Below, in pieces: positions 43,713 through 55,020 of a DNA stretch of 64,000 nucleotides (the stretch's first letter is position 1; the number at the start of each line of letters is the position of its first letter). The position numbers and the translations under genes are program-made. Source of the DNA: Tanypteryx hageni (taxonomy: Eukaryota; Arthropoda; Insecta; Odonata; Petaluridae). The DNA is taken from the NCBI GenBank assembly GCA_028673005.1, contig CM054120.1:72341533-72405532 (forward strand), in the 5' to 3' direction. The notes beneath the pieces are model-generated. The model searched no databases. It worked only from the letters and a program-made list of their open reading frames with translations, and was not told where the DNA came from.

Positions 43713-46670
43713 TTACGCTGTCCTCTTTATATCTTGATAACTCTCTTTCCCTTTCAAATCGTCTATCAGCTGAAACCTTTTCCTACCTCTTTCCCTTTTC
43801 CCATCTAGTTTTCCTTCTAACACGTCTTTAATCATACTCTCTCTCCTCAGGTAATGTCCAACCCAGTTAGCCTTCCTCTTTCTGATAGTCTGTATAATCA
43901 TTCGCTTCTCTCCTATTCTTCGTAGCACTTCATCGTTTCTCATCCTATCTGTCCATTTTATCTTCAGCATTCTCCTCCAAGTCCACATTTCAAAGCTTTC
44001 CAAGTATTTTATGTCATTTTTCCTTAGCGTCCATGTTTCTGCCCCATACAATGCTATGCTCCATACGTAGCATTTTATCAACTTCTTGCGGATATCTTCC
44101 CTTATATTCCCTGTAAGTAGTTGTTTCTTTCTCCTGAAAGCCGCTTTTGCTTTTCCTATTCTAGTTTTGATCTCATCCGTACATTTTGCCTCTCCTGTTA
44201 TGATACTTCCAAGGTATTTATATTCTGAAACTTGTTCTAATGGCTTTCCCCCAATAGTTATGTTCAGATTCTCTTCTTTACCCGATATTCGAATGACCTT
44301 GGATTTTTCTGTATTTATTTCCATACCGTATTTTCTACCTGTTATCACTAGTCTATTTATCATTTTTTGTCGCTCCTCTTCCTTTCTTGCTAGAAGTACT
44401 TGATCATCTGCTTATTTTACTGTTCTTATAATCCTTCCTCCAATTTTGAAATCCCCTGTGCCTTCTAAGGCTTCTTGCATTAGACTTTCTCCATATATAT
44501 TGAATAGGGTTGGCGATAGGCAGCAGCCTTGTCTTACTCCTCTACCGATATTTATTCCGCAGGTGTCCACATTCTCAAACCTGACCTTTACAACTTGATT
44601 CTCATATAGATTCCTAATCAGTCTCCTGTCTTTCCAGTCTACACCTATATCCTTTAATATCTTCATCAACTTTACCCAATTTACTCTATCAAAGGCCTTC
44701 TGCCAGTCTACGAAACATGCACAGATATCCTGACTGTATTCTATTGCCCTTTCTGATATGATTCTAACTACTCCTATAGCATCTCTAGTTCCTCGTCCTT
44801 TTCTGAAACCGAATTGGTCTTCCCCTATTATTTCTTCTGCCTTTTTCTCCAGCCTTTTATTAAGAATCCTCGTGATGATCTTCGATGTGTGTGACAGAAG
44901 GCTTATAGTTCTGTAATCTTTACACTGCATTGCCTTTGGCTTCTTCTTTAGAGGGATCATTGTTACTTCTAGGAAATCCTGAGGCCACTCTCCCGTGTCG
45001 TAAATCTTATTAATTAATTTCGTGATCGCTTTTAGTCCTTCTGATCCTATGACTTTAAGTATCTCAGCCGGTATTCCATCGCTGCCCGTGGCTTTCCCCT
45101 TCTTTAGTTCCACTATCGCCTTTTCTACTTCGCTCTCCATAATACTTGGTCCTAAGTTGTCTTCTTCAATGTTTTCCTCATCTTCCAGTTCAATTTTTGC
45201 CGCTCCTGCCTGTTTGCTGTATAATTCCTTAATGTATTTTTCCCATACCTGTGCTACATCCTTTGTTTCTGAGACTATCTTCCCATCCGTATTCATAATT
45301 CCTTTACCACAAATTCCACTAGACTTCTTATCTTCTAATTCCAGTGCCCTAGCGTACATCATATCGTACCGTCCTAACTTCTCCATTTGTTCTATTTCAT
45401 CACATTTTCCTTTTATCCAATTTTCTCTAGCTTTATCTGTTACCCTTCTCAACTCATTGTTTATACGCCTATAGTTGGCTCTACCTTCTTCACTGTTAAC
45501 GTTTTTCCATTTTCGTCTCTCATCCATTTTCTCCAGCATTTCCTTCGTGATCCATGGTTTCCTGATTTTCTTCTCTTGTTTTCCAATCTCTTTATCCAAG
45601 GTATCCTTGATACTGGTTTTAATTTCATCCCATTCTATATCAACGGTCTTCGGTTTGTTTTCCAACTTTCTTAGGTTATCTTCCAACTTCATGCTGACTA
45701 CATCCTGCCTTTCTTTCAGTTTTTCTAGGTCCCAGGTCTGTATTTCTCTTCTCGTTTTTCTTTTTTGTTTGAGCTTTGTACTCACGTCAAGTATTAGAAG
45801 GCTGTGATCTGAATCAATGTCTGCTCCTTGCAATGCCTTGGCATTCTTTACGCTGTTCCTGAATCTTTGCTTTACAAGGATGTAATCTATTTGGCATCTC
45901 ATTCTATCTCCTGGGCTTTTCCATGTGTATAACCTTCGTTTATGGTTTTTGAACCATGTATTAGTCACTACAAGGTCATTATTGATGCAGAATTCTACGA
46001 GTTTCTCCCCTCCTCGATTTCTCTTCCCAAGTCCGTATTGCCCGACAACATTTTCTTCCTGTCCTTCTCCGACTATGCTGTTCCAATCTCCCATTATTAT
46101 GCAGTTTACCTTTCCTCTTCCGTCTTCTTCGTAAATGTCATTAATTTGCTCATAGATCTCATCTATTTCTTCATCGTCATGAGCTGACGTTGGCATATAT
46201 ATCTGGATTATCAGCATGTCCACTGGGACTGCTTTTAGCTTTATTGCCATCAGTCTATCGTTCGTTGCTATTATCTTTGTCACGCTTTTCATCATATCTT
46301 TCCTAAGTACCAGAGCTACTCCCCTTTCCCCACTATTTCCTCCAGAATAAACTACCGTGAATTCTTCCGAGTCGAACTGTCCTTCTTCCTCCCATCTAGT
46401 TTCGCTTAGCCCTATAATGTCAACTCTATTTCTTCTCATTTCTTCTTTCAAATTCTCTAGCTTTCCTGCCTTTCTCATAGTTCTTACGTTCCAAGTCCCT
46501 ATTCGTAATTTACTTTCGACAAATGTTTTCCTCAAGGCAGTCCCCGCCCGGAGATCCGATTGGGTGACTATTTTACCTCCGGATTGTTTTACCTCGAGAG
46601 AACTCATATTGTCCAACCATATAATCTTTACTAGGGATTGTAATGTGGTAGTTTCCCTCTTGCTTTCCAT
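43713..46670 (-). pseudogene. RTE-type endonuclease-reverse transcriptase, one stop at the YADD motif
   Basis: The ORF starts at ATG 46,670. Endonuclease: GTWNVRTM (~58-65), SETRWE with catalytic E90, GDWNS (~194-198), QIDYILV (~260-266) and SDH (287-289). A charged, coiled-coil-like linker follows to ~residue 490. RT: GSDGIPAEIL, DYRTISLL, QFGFRKGRGTRD, FVDWQKAFDRVNW (motif A) and GVRQGCCLSPTLFNIY (motif B). The TAA at 44,414-44,412 stands exactly where Tyr of YADD belongs; ADDQVLLA follows in the same frame, then the thumb and a C-terminal region to 43,713. Apart from this stop all ~985 codons are open. RTE proteins nick target DNA and copy their RNA in the nucleus. Confidence 0.9.
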
Positions 46671-46825
46671 ATCGCAGTACTGTAGCCGTTCAAATCGTCC
46701 TGATCACGCCTACAGCTGTATTGGATATAGACCCAACCAACATCATTTGTTTTCGGCTCTATACCATACTGACAGTACTGCTGCCTACTGCCAGGCACTG
46801 ATGATAGTTTTTTTTTAATAAAAAC

Positions 46826-46897
46826 CTCCATTCGAGGGGTTTGAACCCCCGAACTTTGCAATAGAAAGCCAACACGATAACCACTACACCACCAGTG
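46826..46897 (-). promoter_or_regulatory. tRNA-like Pol III promoter head of the RTE
   Basis: Box A TGGTGTAGTGG (46,891-46,881) and box B GGTTCAAACCC (46,847-46,837) both fit Pol III internal promoter consensus, and the T-arm pairs as CGGGG/CCCC(G). The 5' end of the element lies at about tRNA position 2. The acceptor halves do not pair and the anticodon stem is imperfect, so this is a tRNA-derived sequence, not a working tRNA gene. Box A is identical to that of the SINE at 19.5 kb. Confidence 0.75.
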
Positions 46898-46908
46898 CAA
46901 ATATATTT

Positions 46909-47225
46909 ACTGACACTTATTTACGCAAAATTAAACCATCACATTATAATAAACAAACAGAATAATGCTTAGATATTTGTAGAATATTTTAAAAATGCGT
47001 ATATTATCAAATAAAATATTTGAGATGTATTTTAATAAATGTTAATCATCTCCCTTACTATTTACGCAATCAACCCACTTTTGTATCCGCCACTGTTCGT
47101 GGATACCTTACATAGACTCATCGCTTTTAATAAAATAACTTTCTCTGCACTATTAATTTCAAAGATATTTACGGAAATATCAGATATTGAAATAATTAGC
47201 ACAAGGTTATGATAAACGAAAATTC
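46909..47225. other. AT-rich segment of the family unit interrupted by the RTE
   Basis: No coding sequence. The part from ~47,160 (atattgaaataattagcaca) matches the downstream sequence of ORFs B and B'. Confidence 0.4.
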
Positions 47226-47264
47226 AGACGCACCTATCGGCTACAGTACAGCCGTCGTCGGTGG
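47226..47264 (-). ncRNA. Hammerhead-like hairpin, degenerate
   Basis: The minus strand reads ACCGACGACGGCTGTACTG followed by TAGCCGATAGGTGCG, a clear GGCT/AGCC stem flanked by CGACGA and CGATA in place of CUGAUGA and GAAA. It lies ~130 bp downstream of ORF D, the same relative place as in the B copies. Confidence 0.35.
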
Positions 47265-47401
47265 TACTTCGACAAAGGTTGAAATATATATTTTCTTTCT
47301 CTTTACTCAAGTGCTTATTTTTGAATTTGTTTTCGGGCATGAGGCGAGCACGTTAATAATCTAGCAAAGAAATTGTATAAATAGTGAAGTACTTCGCTTA
47401 C

Positions 47402-47585
47402 GTCTCATGGCTCTCATCACGAGACCTGGGATGTCCGAGAAGCTTCGCTCCACCTCCATCACAACTTTGTGATAGCGCTTTCGGGCCTTTTTTCTCGGAA
47501 GTATTTCGTCCCGTTCATCTTTGCCATTTCCGCCAGCGGCTCCGGGAGGTGAGTTGGACGGGCCTCCGGTTCCTCTTTTACTCAT
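47402..47585 (-). CDS. Exon-like ORF D, novel repeated family
   Basis: The ATG at 47,585 opens 61 codons plus one base, ending at a GTAAGC donor (47,401-47,396). The start is MSKRGTGGPSNSPPGAAGGN. An acidic KDERDE patch, a strongly basic PRKKARKRYHK (possible nuclear signal) and the SDIPGLVMRAMR ending follow. It is the least duplicated copy and has the most complete upstream region, so it may be closest to the founding gene. Downstream exons were not found. Confidence 0.4.
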
Positions 47586-47719
47586 GATGTCTTCGCGAGT
47601 TCTTGCCGAGAGTTCTTCTAAATGTCGGTGTTTTGACTTGTAGGAATGCGTGGAGCGGAGTCAACCAGAAATGAACCGTCGAGGGGGTCCACTGCGGTGC
47701 GAGTGAAAAGAGTAGGTGC

Positions 47720-47825
47720 TTTGCCGGCGTGCTTTCCACCCTCTTTTTATTTCCATCCCTCCCCCGTCTCCTCTAATGCCGTGGTGAATCCTCATTGGTT
47801 GTCTGCGGCGTGACGTCTCAGGTGC
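47720..47825 (-). promoter_or_regulatory. Promoter-like stretch upstream of ORF D (CCAAT and CRE-like)
   Basis: The minus strand has AGACGTCA (47,818-47,811), ~13 bp before CCAAT (47,798-47,794), then a GC-rich leader. An initiator-like TTTTCACTC at ~47,710 aligns with TTTTCATTC of ORFs A and A'. The A copies have TCAAT in place of CCAAT. Functional status is inferred. Confidence 0.3.
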
Positions 47826-47860
47826 GCTACCCTTTCGGGACCATTTCCGAGGAGTCACTT

Positions 47861-50765
47861 ATCGGGATTTTTCCAAGAAGTTGAAATTGTATTGAGAGTG
47901 ATTTGTGTGGTGATTTCTATCCAGGACATATGAATCGGTGCATTTAAAACCGTCAAAAAGGAACCTGGGCGAATGCGGTTATTTGGGTAATTTTAACGTA
48001 ATTTTATAATAACAAGAGCCGTCTAGGAAAATCGCGGGACCTGGTGCAATGTTTTCGCGCGTCGTCTCTTACGCTGGGCTGATCATATTTAAACAAGGGA
48101 AAAACGGAAGGTTTACTGGAGTTTAATAGGAAAAATACGGGAGAAAACGGGATATCTTCTTTCTAAATTATTGTTTTATGAAGGACATTTTCAAATTTCA
48201 AAAATGTATAATTTTAATGGTTTATGGAATTCTGCTGATAGGATAAAACATTGCGGTTTGATTCCAGTTTTTTTTAAATACTTATTTTAATGTTTAAAGA
48301 ATATAGTTTTAAATTTCCTTTCCCTATAACAAAAATAAAAAAGGGTTTGTTTGCGTCTTCCATGGAAATAAAATGTATTTCATAGTATATTTTCTGCTTT
48401 TATGATTTCTACCTTATTTTGCAGTAACTCATAAAATTCGTTGCATGGTATCATACATGCAGTAGTATAAAATTGTAACCACAACATTGAAAGTTGTAAT
48501 TTCTAGCTTGTTTCGCTCATCGGTCAGTTCAATTGATTAAAGAGAAACCTCGTTCTGTTTTTACATTATGAGTCGGCAACGCAAATCCAGTAACTGAAAA
48601 CTTTAAAAAGTTCGCTCTTCTGTCCGTCAAACTCGACAAAAGAAAAAATAATGGTGCAATTTCCAATTGTTGATTTTGAGATCCATTTTAATTTATCATT
48701 TTCCGTTTGTTGGGGGACAAACGTTTTTAAAATAGAGAAGATATGGAAATTTAATTTCAGGGAACCGCTCTACTTGTGTGTTGATGTTTGTCGGCAGTGC
48801 GCTCCTGGACTTCCAGACGACCGTATTGTTAATTTATTTCCTTTATTTTTATTTAACAGCCTTCTATTTTTTCCTCTCCCTCCGCCTTTTTCTTAATTTA
48901 ATGCGTAGGTCGTTTCTTTTCCTATGTTTTATAATGTGACATTAATTTCTTATACTCAATATATACAAATGAACAAATATTTTTAGACGTTCCGTCCTGT
49001 TTTATTGGTCAAGTATTCAATTTTCAGTAATTTTACCATCCAGGGCCAAGCGTCGAAAATTAAAAAAAAATAAGCCATGGTGTTTTAATAGTTAATATTT
49101 TTTTACATGGAATACCAGCATGTATAGGCCATTACAGTCAAGTTTGTGTGTATAACAAGAACGTTTGTTTGAGCGCGCGGCCTATTTCTGTGTGAGGCCG
49201 GGTGCAGTGTCATCGTTGGCCCCGCAACCCTGCGAAAAACTATATTTTAATTTCTTGTCAGCTTGAAGAGGTGTTTTGGAACCGCCGGACAATTCTGTTT
49301 GTGAGATTATGCAAATTATAGCTTCCTAAACTCTTTCCTGCAGATTAATTTTAGGAGTCCCGCGAAAATAGTTTTAATTGTATAAATCAAATATTTGGAT
49401 ACATTGATAGGTAATTAGCGTAATACACTTTCCTCTACTAAATAAATGATGGCGTGGTACCAATGCTTTCAAAGGTTGTAACGCCACCGACTGTGAGGGA
49501 GAAATTCAAGGTTTAAGGTAACTGAGCGGTAGGGAAATCATGCCATTTCCCTCCATTTTCGCGGATCCACACTGAACTTCAATCTTTTGTGGAACCCTAG
49601 GGTTCCACGTAACCAGTGTTAAGAAGCACTGACATACGTCACCCCAGACTTGACGGGGCTCCTGGCGCGCATCATGTACGACCCACCCTAAATCCACCAC
49701 TGCTCGAGATAATATCTTAAGTTTCTTTAAATGATTGTAGAAATTCTTGTTCCTTCTATCCGCAAAGCTTATGTCTCTCCTTTCAAAATCAGATCCTTCT
49801 TTTTTTCTAAAATATCCTCAACGCTAAAGTCGACTTCTCCGAACTTCTTTCTTATTTCGTTTCCATATTCCAACTCGGTCTACTCGTCTCTTCCTTCCAT
49901 TGCCTTTAAGTACTCGAAGACGTTCAGTAATGCATAGCTCCTAATTTTACCGAATCTCATACCGCGTACATTTCGTGCCCGAGGACTGGGATACATTCTC
50001 TCAGTCACTACGGGGTTTTATCTCATCTTTCAAGACTCAATCATAGCTATCCTTCATACTCTGTCTTTTATATTTTTTCATTTACCCGCTTTGTTATTTA
50101 TAAAAATCATTTATTTTTATGTATTGTATTATTATGTTATTTCGTTATAATATTTAATTGTAAGATTGCTTGTGTTGTATGTGGAATTATATGAAAAATT
50201 AAAAATATTAATAAAGGGTGACACGCAGGGGCTACCAGAAAAATTAAGGCACTCCGTATAGGTTAGTTAGTTAGTTATATTATCAAAGTACATGTTAATT
50301 CATTCTACGTAATGTAAAACGTTTTGATAATGATAGAATAAAATGTAAGTCGTCAAGATTCAGGCCTGTCCGCGATATAAGTATATTATTTATTTATTTG
50401 CGCGTAAAGTATAGATCAGCGGTTCACAATTCAGAAGTTGACTCGGGCCTAAATCAACCTTGATTTGATCTAAGCAGGCCGGCCTATGAAACTTCCATAG
50501 TAAAAGTTAGAATATGTTAATGTGGATTCGTTAATTACTATGACAAATTTTTCTTGTAAATTTTTTGAGGTTACAAAGCTATATAATTTACTCACTCGTT
50601 GGGAGATGTTGCGCAGTTTATCTCTTGACATTCCAGTTATATCTGGCGTAATTCTAGTTGTCGCTGTTCTGAAATTGTTTCTTTATTCTAATCTGACATC
50701 GTTAAAGGTAATGGAGGTTTTTTTTAACTTCACGTGAGAGATGTATTACAAACATAAAGGAAAAA
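47861..50765. other. AT-rich region, no gene supported
   Basis: Scattered short frames only. At ~49,663-49,686 cctaaatccaccactg is the reverse complement of a CAGTGGTGGATTTAGG hAT-type end. At 50,414 CAGCGGTTCACAATTC resembles another. Neither has a partner. A gttagttagttag tract lies at ~50,262. Confidence 0.35.
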
Positions 50766-50911
50766 CAGATATCTAGGTCCTTGGATTGGTATCTGTTTAG
50801 AAAAGATATGCTCGCCACAATGGTGTTTAGTAATTAATCAGATATCTAAGTCCTTGGATTGGTATCTGTTTAGAAAACATATGCGCACTACGATGGTGTT
50901 TAGTAATAGAC
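50766..50911. repeat. 73-bp direct tandem duplication
   Basis: cagatatcta(g/a)gtccttgg through gatggtgtttagtaat appears twice with a period of 73 bp (starts 50,766 and 50,839) and few differences. Confidence 0.85.
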
Positions 50912-50984
50912 GTATGTCTGATAAAATAACAAGTTTAATGCGGAAAGATTCATAAATAAAAATATTTTGTTCACCAATTCGAAT

Positions 50985-51345
50985 TGTTCTGGAATTTGAA
51001 TTGGTTTAACGCTGTAAGGGTGTCGAGTGATCGCTAGGTCGAATGTTCTAGAGCAGCGACTAACAAATATTTACGGCTCTGGGACCTGTTGTTACGGCAA
51101 CCGATCTTGTCCTGACCCCTATTATGGCAGATGACCTTGTCGCTATTCTCATAACTCCACCCATCTACCAACAAATGTAATAATGTGATAGGAATACTTA
51201 GAGAAAATCAGGATTTTCGTTAATATTCATATTGAAAAATCGTCAAAGATTAACTTTTACTCACGAGATCAAGATGATGCCAACCATCGGGTCGTATGCA
51301 AAAAATTGCGGTTTATTGAAACTTAATCTCTGTCGTTTTTAGATG
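50985..51345 (-). repeat. Interspersed repeat copy (inverted partner at 21,560-22,010)
   Basis: The reverse complement of this block follows the 21.6-22.0 kb copy in order, including gacaagatcggttgccgtaa. The family was not identified. Confidence 0.6.
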
Positions 51346-51359
51346 GAATAACTTGACAT

Positions 51360-53730
51360 CAAGGGCGGATCTAGGAACCTCCCAAGGAGGGGGGGGGGAT
51401 CGATTAAGTTCTATTTTCCTCGTAAGTAGGAAAATTTTCAAATAAAACTCCCTATAATTGTCAAAATTATATTCAGGACTTTTTATAGAGATTATCACAA
51501 GAAATAATGGTATAGTAAATTTCTATCATAAAACCTATTTTGGTGAAATATATTTTGACAACCACGCATACGTTGACCTCCCTTATAATAATGCATATTT
51601 TGCGAAAATGATGTATAAGGCTTATGTTTCGCATAATGTAAAAAGGAAAAAATATATTTAAATCGGGTATCTGTGACATTTTATTAACTTTGTATAGCAC
51701 TTTTAACATTTTATTTTAAAAATCACAATAAAAAATCAAGTCGCCGATTGCCAGAATTAGCAAAACGATCTAAAATCTCTTCCGGGTCAAGATGAATATC
51801 TTGATGTTTATGGAGTAACGCCAAACCCACAAGTCTTTCTTCACTCATTCTGTTCCGCAATCAAGTTTTAAATCGTCGCAAAGCCGAAAAGCTGCTTTCA
51901 GAGCTAGCTACACTTTTAGGAAGAGTGAGTAAAAGTTTTAATAAAATTTTGCGACTTGGTTAAATTTTCTCGTAGCACATACTGAAAACTTCACAGATAC
52001 TCATGTTAGTTATAAAGTTATTGCACTTATATTCACGTTCCCATTTGGTTTTCCACATTATTAATTCGCTTAGAAAAATAGTAAATGAATTTGAAATAAT
52101 GAAAACATTCTAAAAGTCAGAATATTTTTCCCATCTTGACGTTACAGTATTATCTAACACAACTTGATCCAAACACAATAGTTGTTTCGGTAATATATTT
52201 CCCAAATTAAATGCCTTAAGTGTATCATCACAAAAACGGCTTCGAAAATCATCTAGGAGAGTATCAAACATTGGGATAATTTCAATACGTCGATTGTATT
52301 CCTCAGCGGTTTCCGAACAGTTAATTCTTCTTTAGGTATACCAGGGCTTAATGAGCTTTAATTGCAAAATATCTGCAAATTCATTAGCGCTTTTCCAAAT
52401 TCTATTAAATACTTCGTCAACCCTTTTCCTTTCACAATCTAATAAGCAAATGATGTCCTCAATGCATTTTATAGCTGAATACAGATCTAGCGACTCTTTT
52501 TGTAATGACTTACTATTTGGAAGTGTCAAGGAAAAAATAATAGTAATGCATTTCATCGAAACAATGAATTTCCTTGTCATGAGATTACTGAGGAGTAAAT
52601 CCGCCTTTGTTAAAGATGTCCTATCATCCCAATTACTGATATCGTTCAATATCTTGGTAATTATGGAAAATATTTTCTCAAACATTAAACAAGCATTATG
52701 TTTTTTTACCCAGCGTGTGTCGCACAAGGTACTTAATCCACCACCCATTTCTCTCTTTAAAATATAACTTCTCTTAGCAGACAAATGATAACAACAAGTT
52801 TAGGATATTTTCCAAATGTTCATCGCCGCAACAATCAATAATCGATTTCTGAGTCGTTTTTGAAATGTATGTGGCATTTGCGCTAGAGGATTTCAGGTGA
52901 TTTTCAAGATCCTGGTCACCACCTCGGATACGGAATTTTAATATAGCGCGAAAGTTTTTCTTGTTCGTAATGCTTTTACTGCTCTCAGGCCTGTCTGAAG
53001 AATTGCCGTTATCCCTATAGCCTCGAAATGGTATATTTTGTCTACCTAGAGTGGTAATCGTGTCAATAATAGGCAAAAGACACTTTCGATTCTCTTAAAC
53101 TTTTTTCAGTCTCCTTGAAATTAACATGTTTTAACTTCAGTTTGGGGCTTGCCAAAGTTCCTTAAAACATTTTTGTCTATTCCACATTATTATGATAAGC
53201 ATTGCCTTGGTGTTTTTCAAAAACACCATCCTTATCCAATAATTTTGAAAATGCATTAAGCGGCTTTGAAACGAAAACCCTGGTCTGAGTTTTACATTTA
53301 GTTGAACCAACAGTTATAGGAGCGAACAAGGAACAATATTTACAGTAAATTCCCTGCTTTATTGGAGAATATACTACCCAAGTGAATCTATCTAAGTGAG
53401 TTTGATTGAGGTAACAATTTTCAACTTTGCCGTTCTTTCGATGCTCAGAAAAAGGAAAGATATAATTTTTAGGTGGACAAAACGGATTTTCTAAAAGTTC
53501 TTTCATTGTTAAATTATTTAATTTTCCTCCAAGGTAGATACCGATATCATTCTTCACCGTTGCACTACTATCACTAATATAATGTTCGATATCTACCGAA
53601 TGAACCGATGAAATAACTGAACTGTTATCTTCATAAGCGTATACATCTCTGTTCAAGGAGTCGACAGGTAGTAGTGTAGACATTGCAACTTCCACTTCTT
53701 GATTGCTCGAATTTATTATTGATTATTTTT
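51360..53730 (-). mobile_element. hAT element relic (ZMYM1/P52rIPK-like transposase)
   Basis: A minus-strand transposase relic with a possible 3' terminal repeat CAAGGGCGGATCTAGG at 51,360. The opposite end is not certain. An inverted CATGCGCGGATCGAAGG-like string at ~55,062 is a candidate but its flanking octamer does not match. Confidence 0.6.
51735..53695 (-). pseudogene. hAT transposase with TTF-type finger, decayed
   Basis: The frame begins at ATG 53,695. After an acidic N-terminus comes a TTF-like finger region (FTWVVYSPIKQGIYCKYCSL, later FEKHQGNAYH). A second piece (53,076-52,774) carries FRGYRDNGNSS, LKFRIRGGD and the TQKSIIDCCG helix. A third (52,784-52,332) starts LSTLCDTRWV and holds the hAT alpha-helical insertion. 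The last piece (~51,915-51,735) has SESSFSALRRFKT, RLVGLALLHKH and a DPEEILDRF tail, the dimerisation block. A deletion between pieces two and three removes central catalytic residues, and the region 52,330-51,920 is shredded by stops. Proteins of this type excise and insert their own element with 8-bp duplications. Confidence 0.75.
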
Positions 53731-55020
53731 CTGAAGAATGAGATAAAAATGCAATGTTTTTGGCACTTTTGTATGTTTGATTTTATTTTAAGGTATATCT
53801 GAAAATGTTTAAATAATGATTCACGTTAATAATATAAAAAATTTAACTATACATCTTCAATGCTGAATAATACTAACTAAATATATAAATTCCCTTTTAA
53901 AGATAAATTCCACGGAGTAATTTTTAAAATAATAATACTTTTATCAGACATAGATTGCTGCATTTTTAGTCATTTGAATTCGAATATAGAGAAAAAAACA
54001 ATAAAAATTTCGTAAGAAATCACTTGCAGATAATTGAAGAATTCTTCCGCTGCATGTTCGTCGACTATCTGCAAAGAAGTAATAATCACTCTTGAAGTGA
54101 TGGTATTTCGAATACTCGTAGAACTACTGCTGTAATGCTAAATTGTGGGACACGATGAAACGCAAAACCTGATTGTCTGTACCGACTATATACTTCTGCG
54201 ACATTTGTAACTTATAGCACTTCTCCGGCAAACTATCACACACGCGCTAGCTAATCACTGCTTGAACGATCTTAAAACGCTCGTAAGCTCTTGAAAACAA
54301 TGACGGGAAAACCCAAGATAGAGAAAGGTCCCTTATAAAGGATTTTGGGGGATGGAAGAGTTCAGAAGTGGGGAAGCACTCTAAGCAAACGGGGAAGTAA
54401 ATTCCAAAATGTGTATTTAGAAATATCATCGTAGTCCTTTTGTGTAAAATCAAGAAGAGACGTCTAAAAAGCTTCTTAAATTATAGCCATTCGTATGAAC
54501 AAAACGAACCGACACCAGTGAATGAGGGTGGAAGGAGAACCAAGGCATAAACCGATGGCTTTGTTTCATCCTTTTACCGGCACCTAGCCGATAGCGTAGG
54601 TCGTTGGCATGGCCGTCGCCCCTACTTGCGGTTCGAAAGAGAGAGGATTCATATGATACTATCTTTACTGCACCCGGTGCGAGGGTTCTCCAAATGGCTA
54701 TGCGCCCGGAGTGCGCACATTGAACGCATTCAAAGGCAATGTCCCACGTGGGTAGGTTCCTTCCCCTTCACTCGCCATTCGTTGAAAATCCTGGGAATTC
54801 CATTCTCCACCCCACCACCCCAATTAGCAAGTTTCAGCACCGCCTAGGGTGACACTATCTCCAACATACCCTTTTTGCTAGGACAATACGTCGGAAGCAA
54901 CATAAAGACAAGAAGAAGAGAAATTTCGAAGAAGAATCTACTCAATAACCTAAGCCTACTGAAGAAACCATCCCGCCACCTGACAGCCTGCTTATTCTCT
55001 TGTCTCAGAGAGTATCCAAG
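53731..55020. other. No gene supported
   Basis: Mixed AT-rich and moderately GC-rich sequence (54.5-54.9 kb) with short, unmatched frames on both strands. A G/C-run palindrome-like stretch (gggggggcgatcgccccccc) lies at ~55,021-55,042. Confidence 0.4.

Larger units (their letters stand above)
43633..46897 (-). mobile_element. Near full-length RTE-clade retrotransposon with tRNA-like head and 11-bp TSD
   Basis: The element is flanked by CAAATATATTT at 43,622-43,632 and 46,898-46,908. On the minus strand the order is: tRNA-like head (46,897-46,826), 5' UTR, one long EN-RT ORF (46,670-43,713), a short 3' UTR with a C(UACG)G hairpin, and an (ATG)n tail at 43,633-43,643. The duplication encloses the tRNA-like part, so head and body were inserted together. 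The single ORF, the short 3' UTR and the short-repeat tail fit the RTE clade. Confidence 0.9.

Noticed and set aside
45022..46187. Plus-strand frames of 69-150 codons over the RTE
   Set aside because: Antisense to the well-conserved EN-RT ORF.
46826..46897. Functional tRNA gene
   Set aside because: Boxes A and B are good but the acceptor halves do not pair, the anticodon stem is imperfect, and it forms part of a mobile element inside its TSD.
46631..46900. 89-codon frame running through the RTE 5' head as an ORF1
   Set aside because: Its start is inside the tRNA-like sequence and the peptide is what a tRNA gives when translated. RTE elements often lack ORF1.
42018..50414. A hAT element defined by the shared octamer GTATAGAT at 42,019 and before 50,414
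   Set aside because: The 42,018 end is a right terminus and the 50,414 end is a left terminus, so they cannot bound one element in that order.
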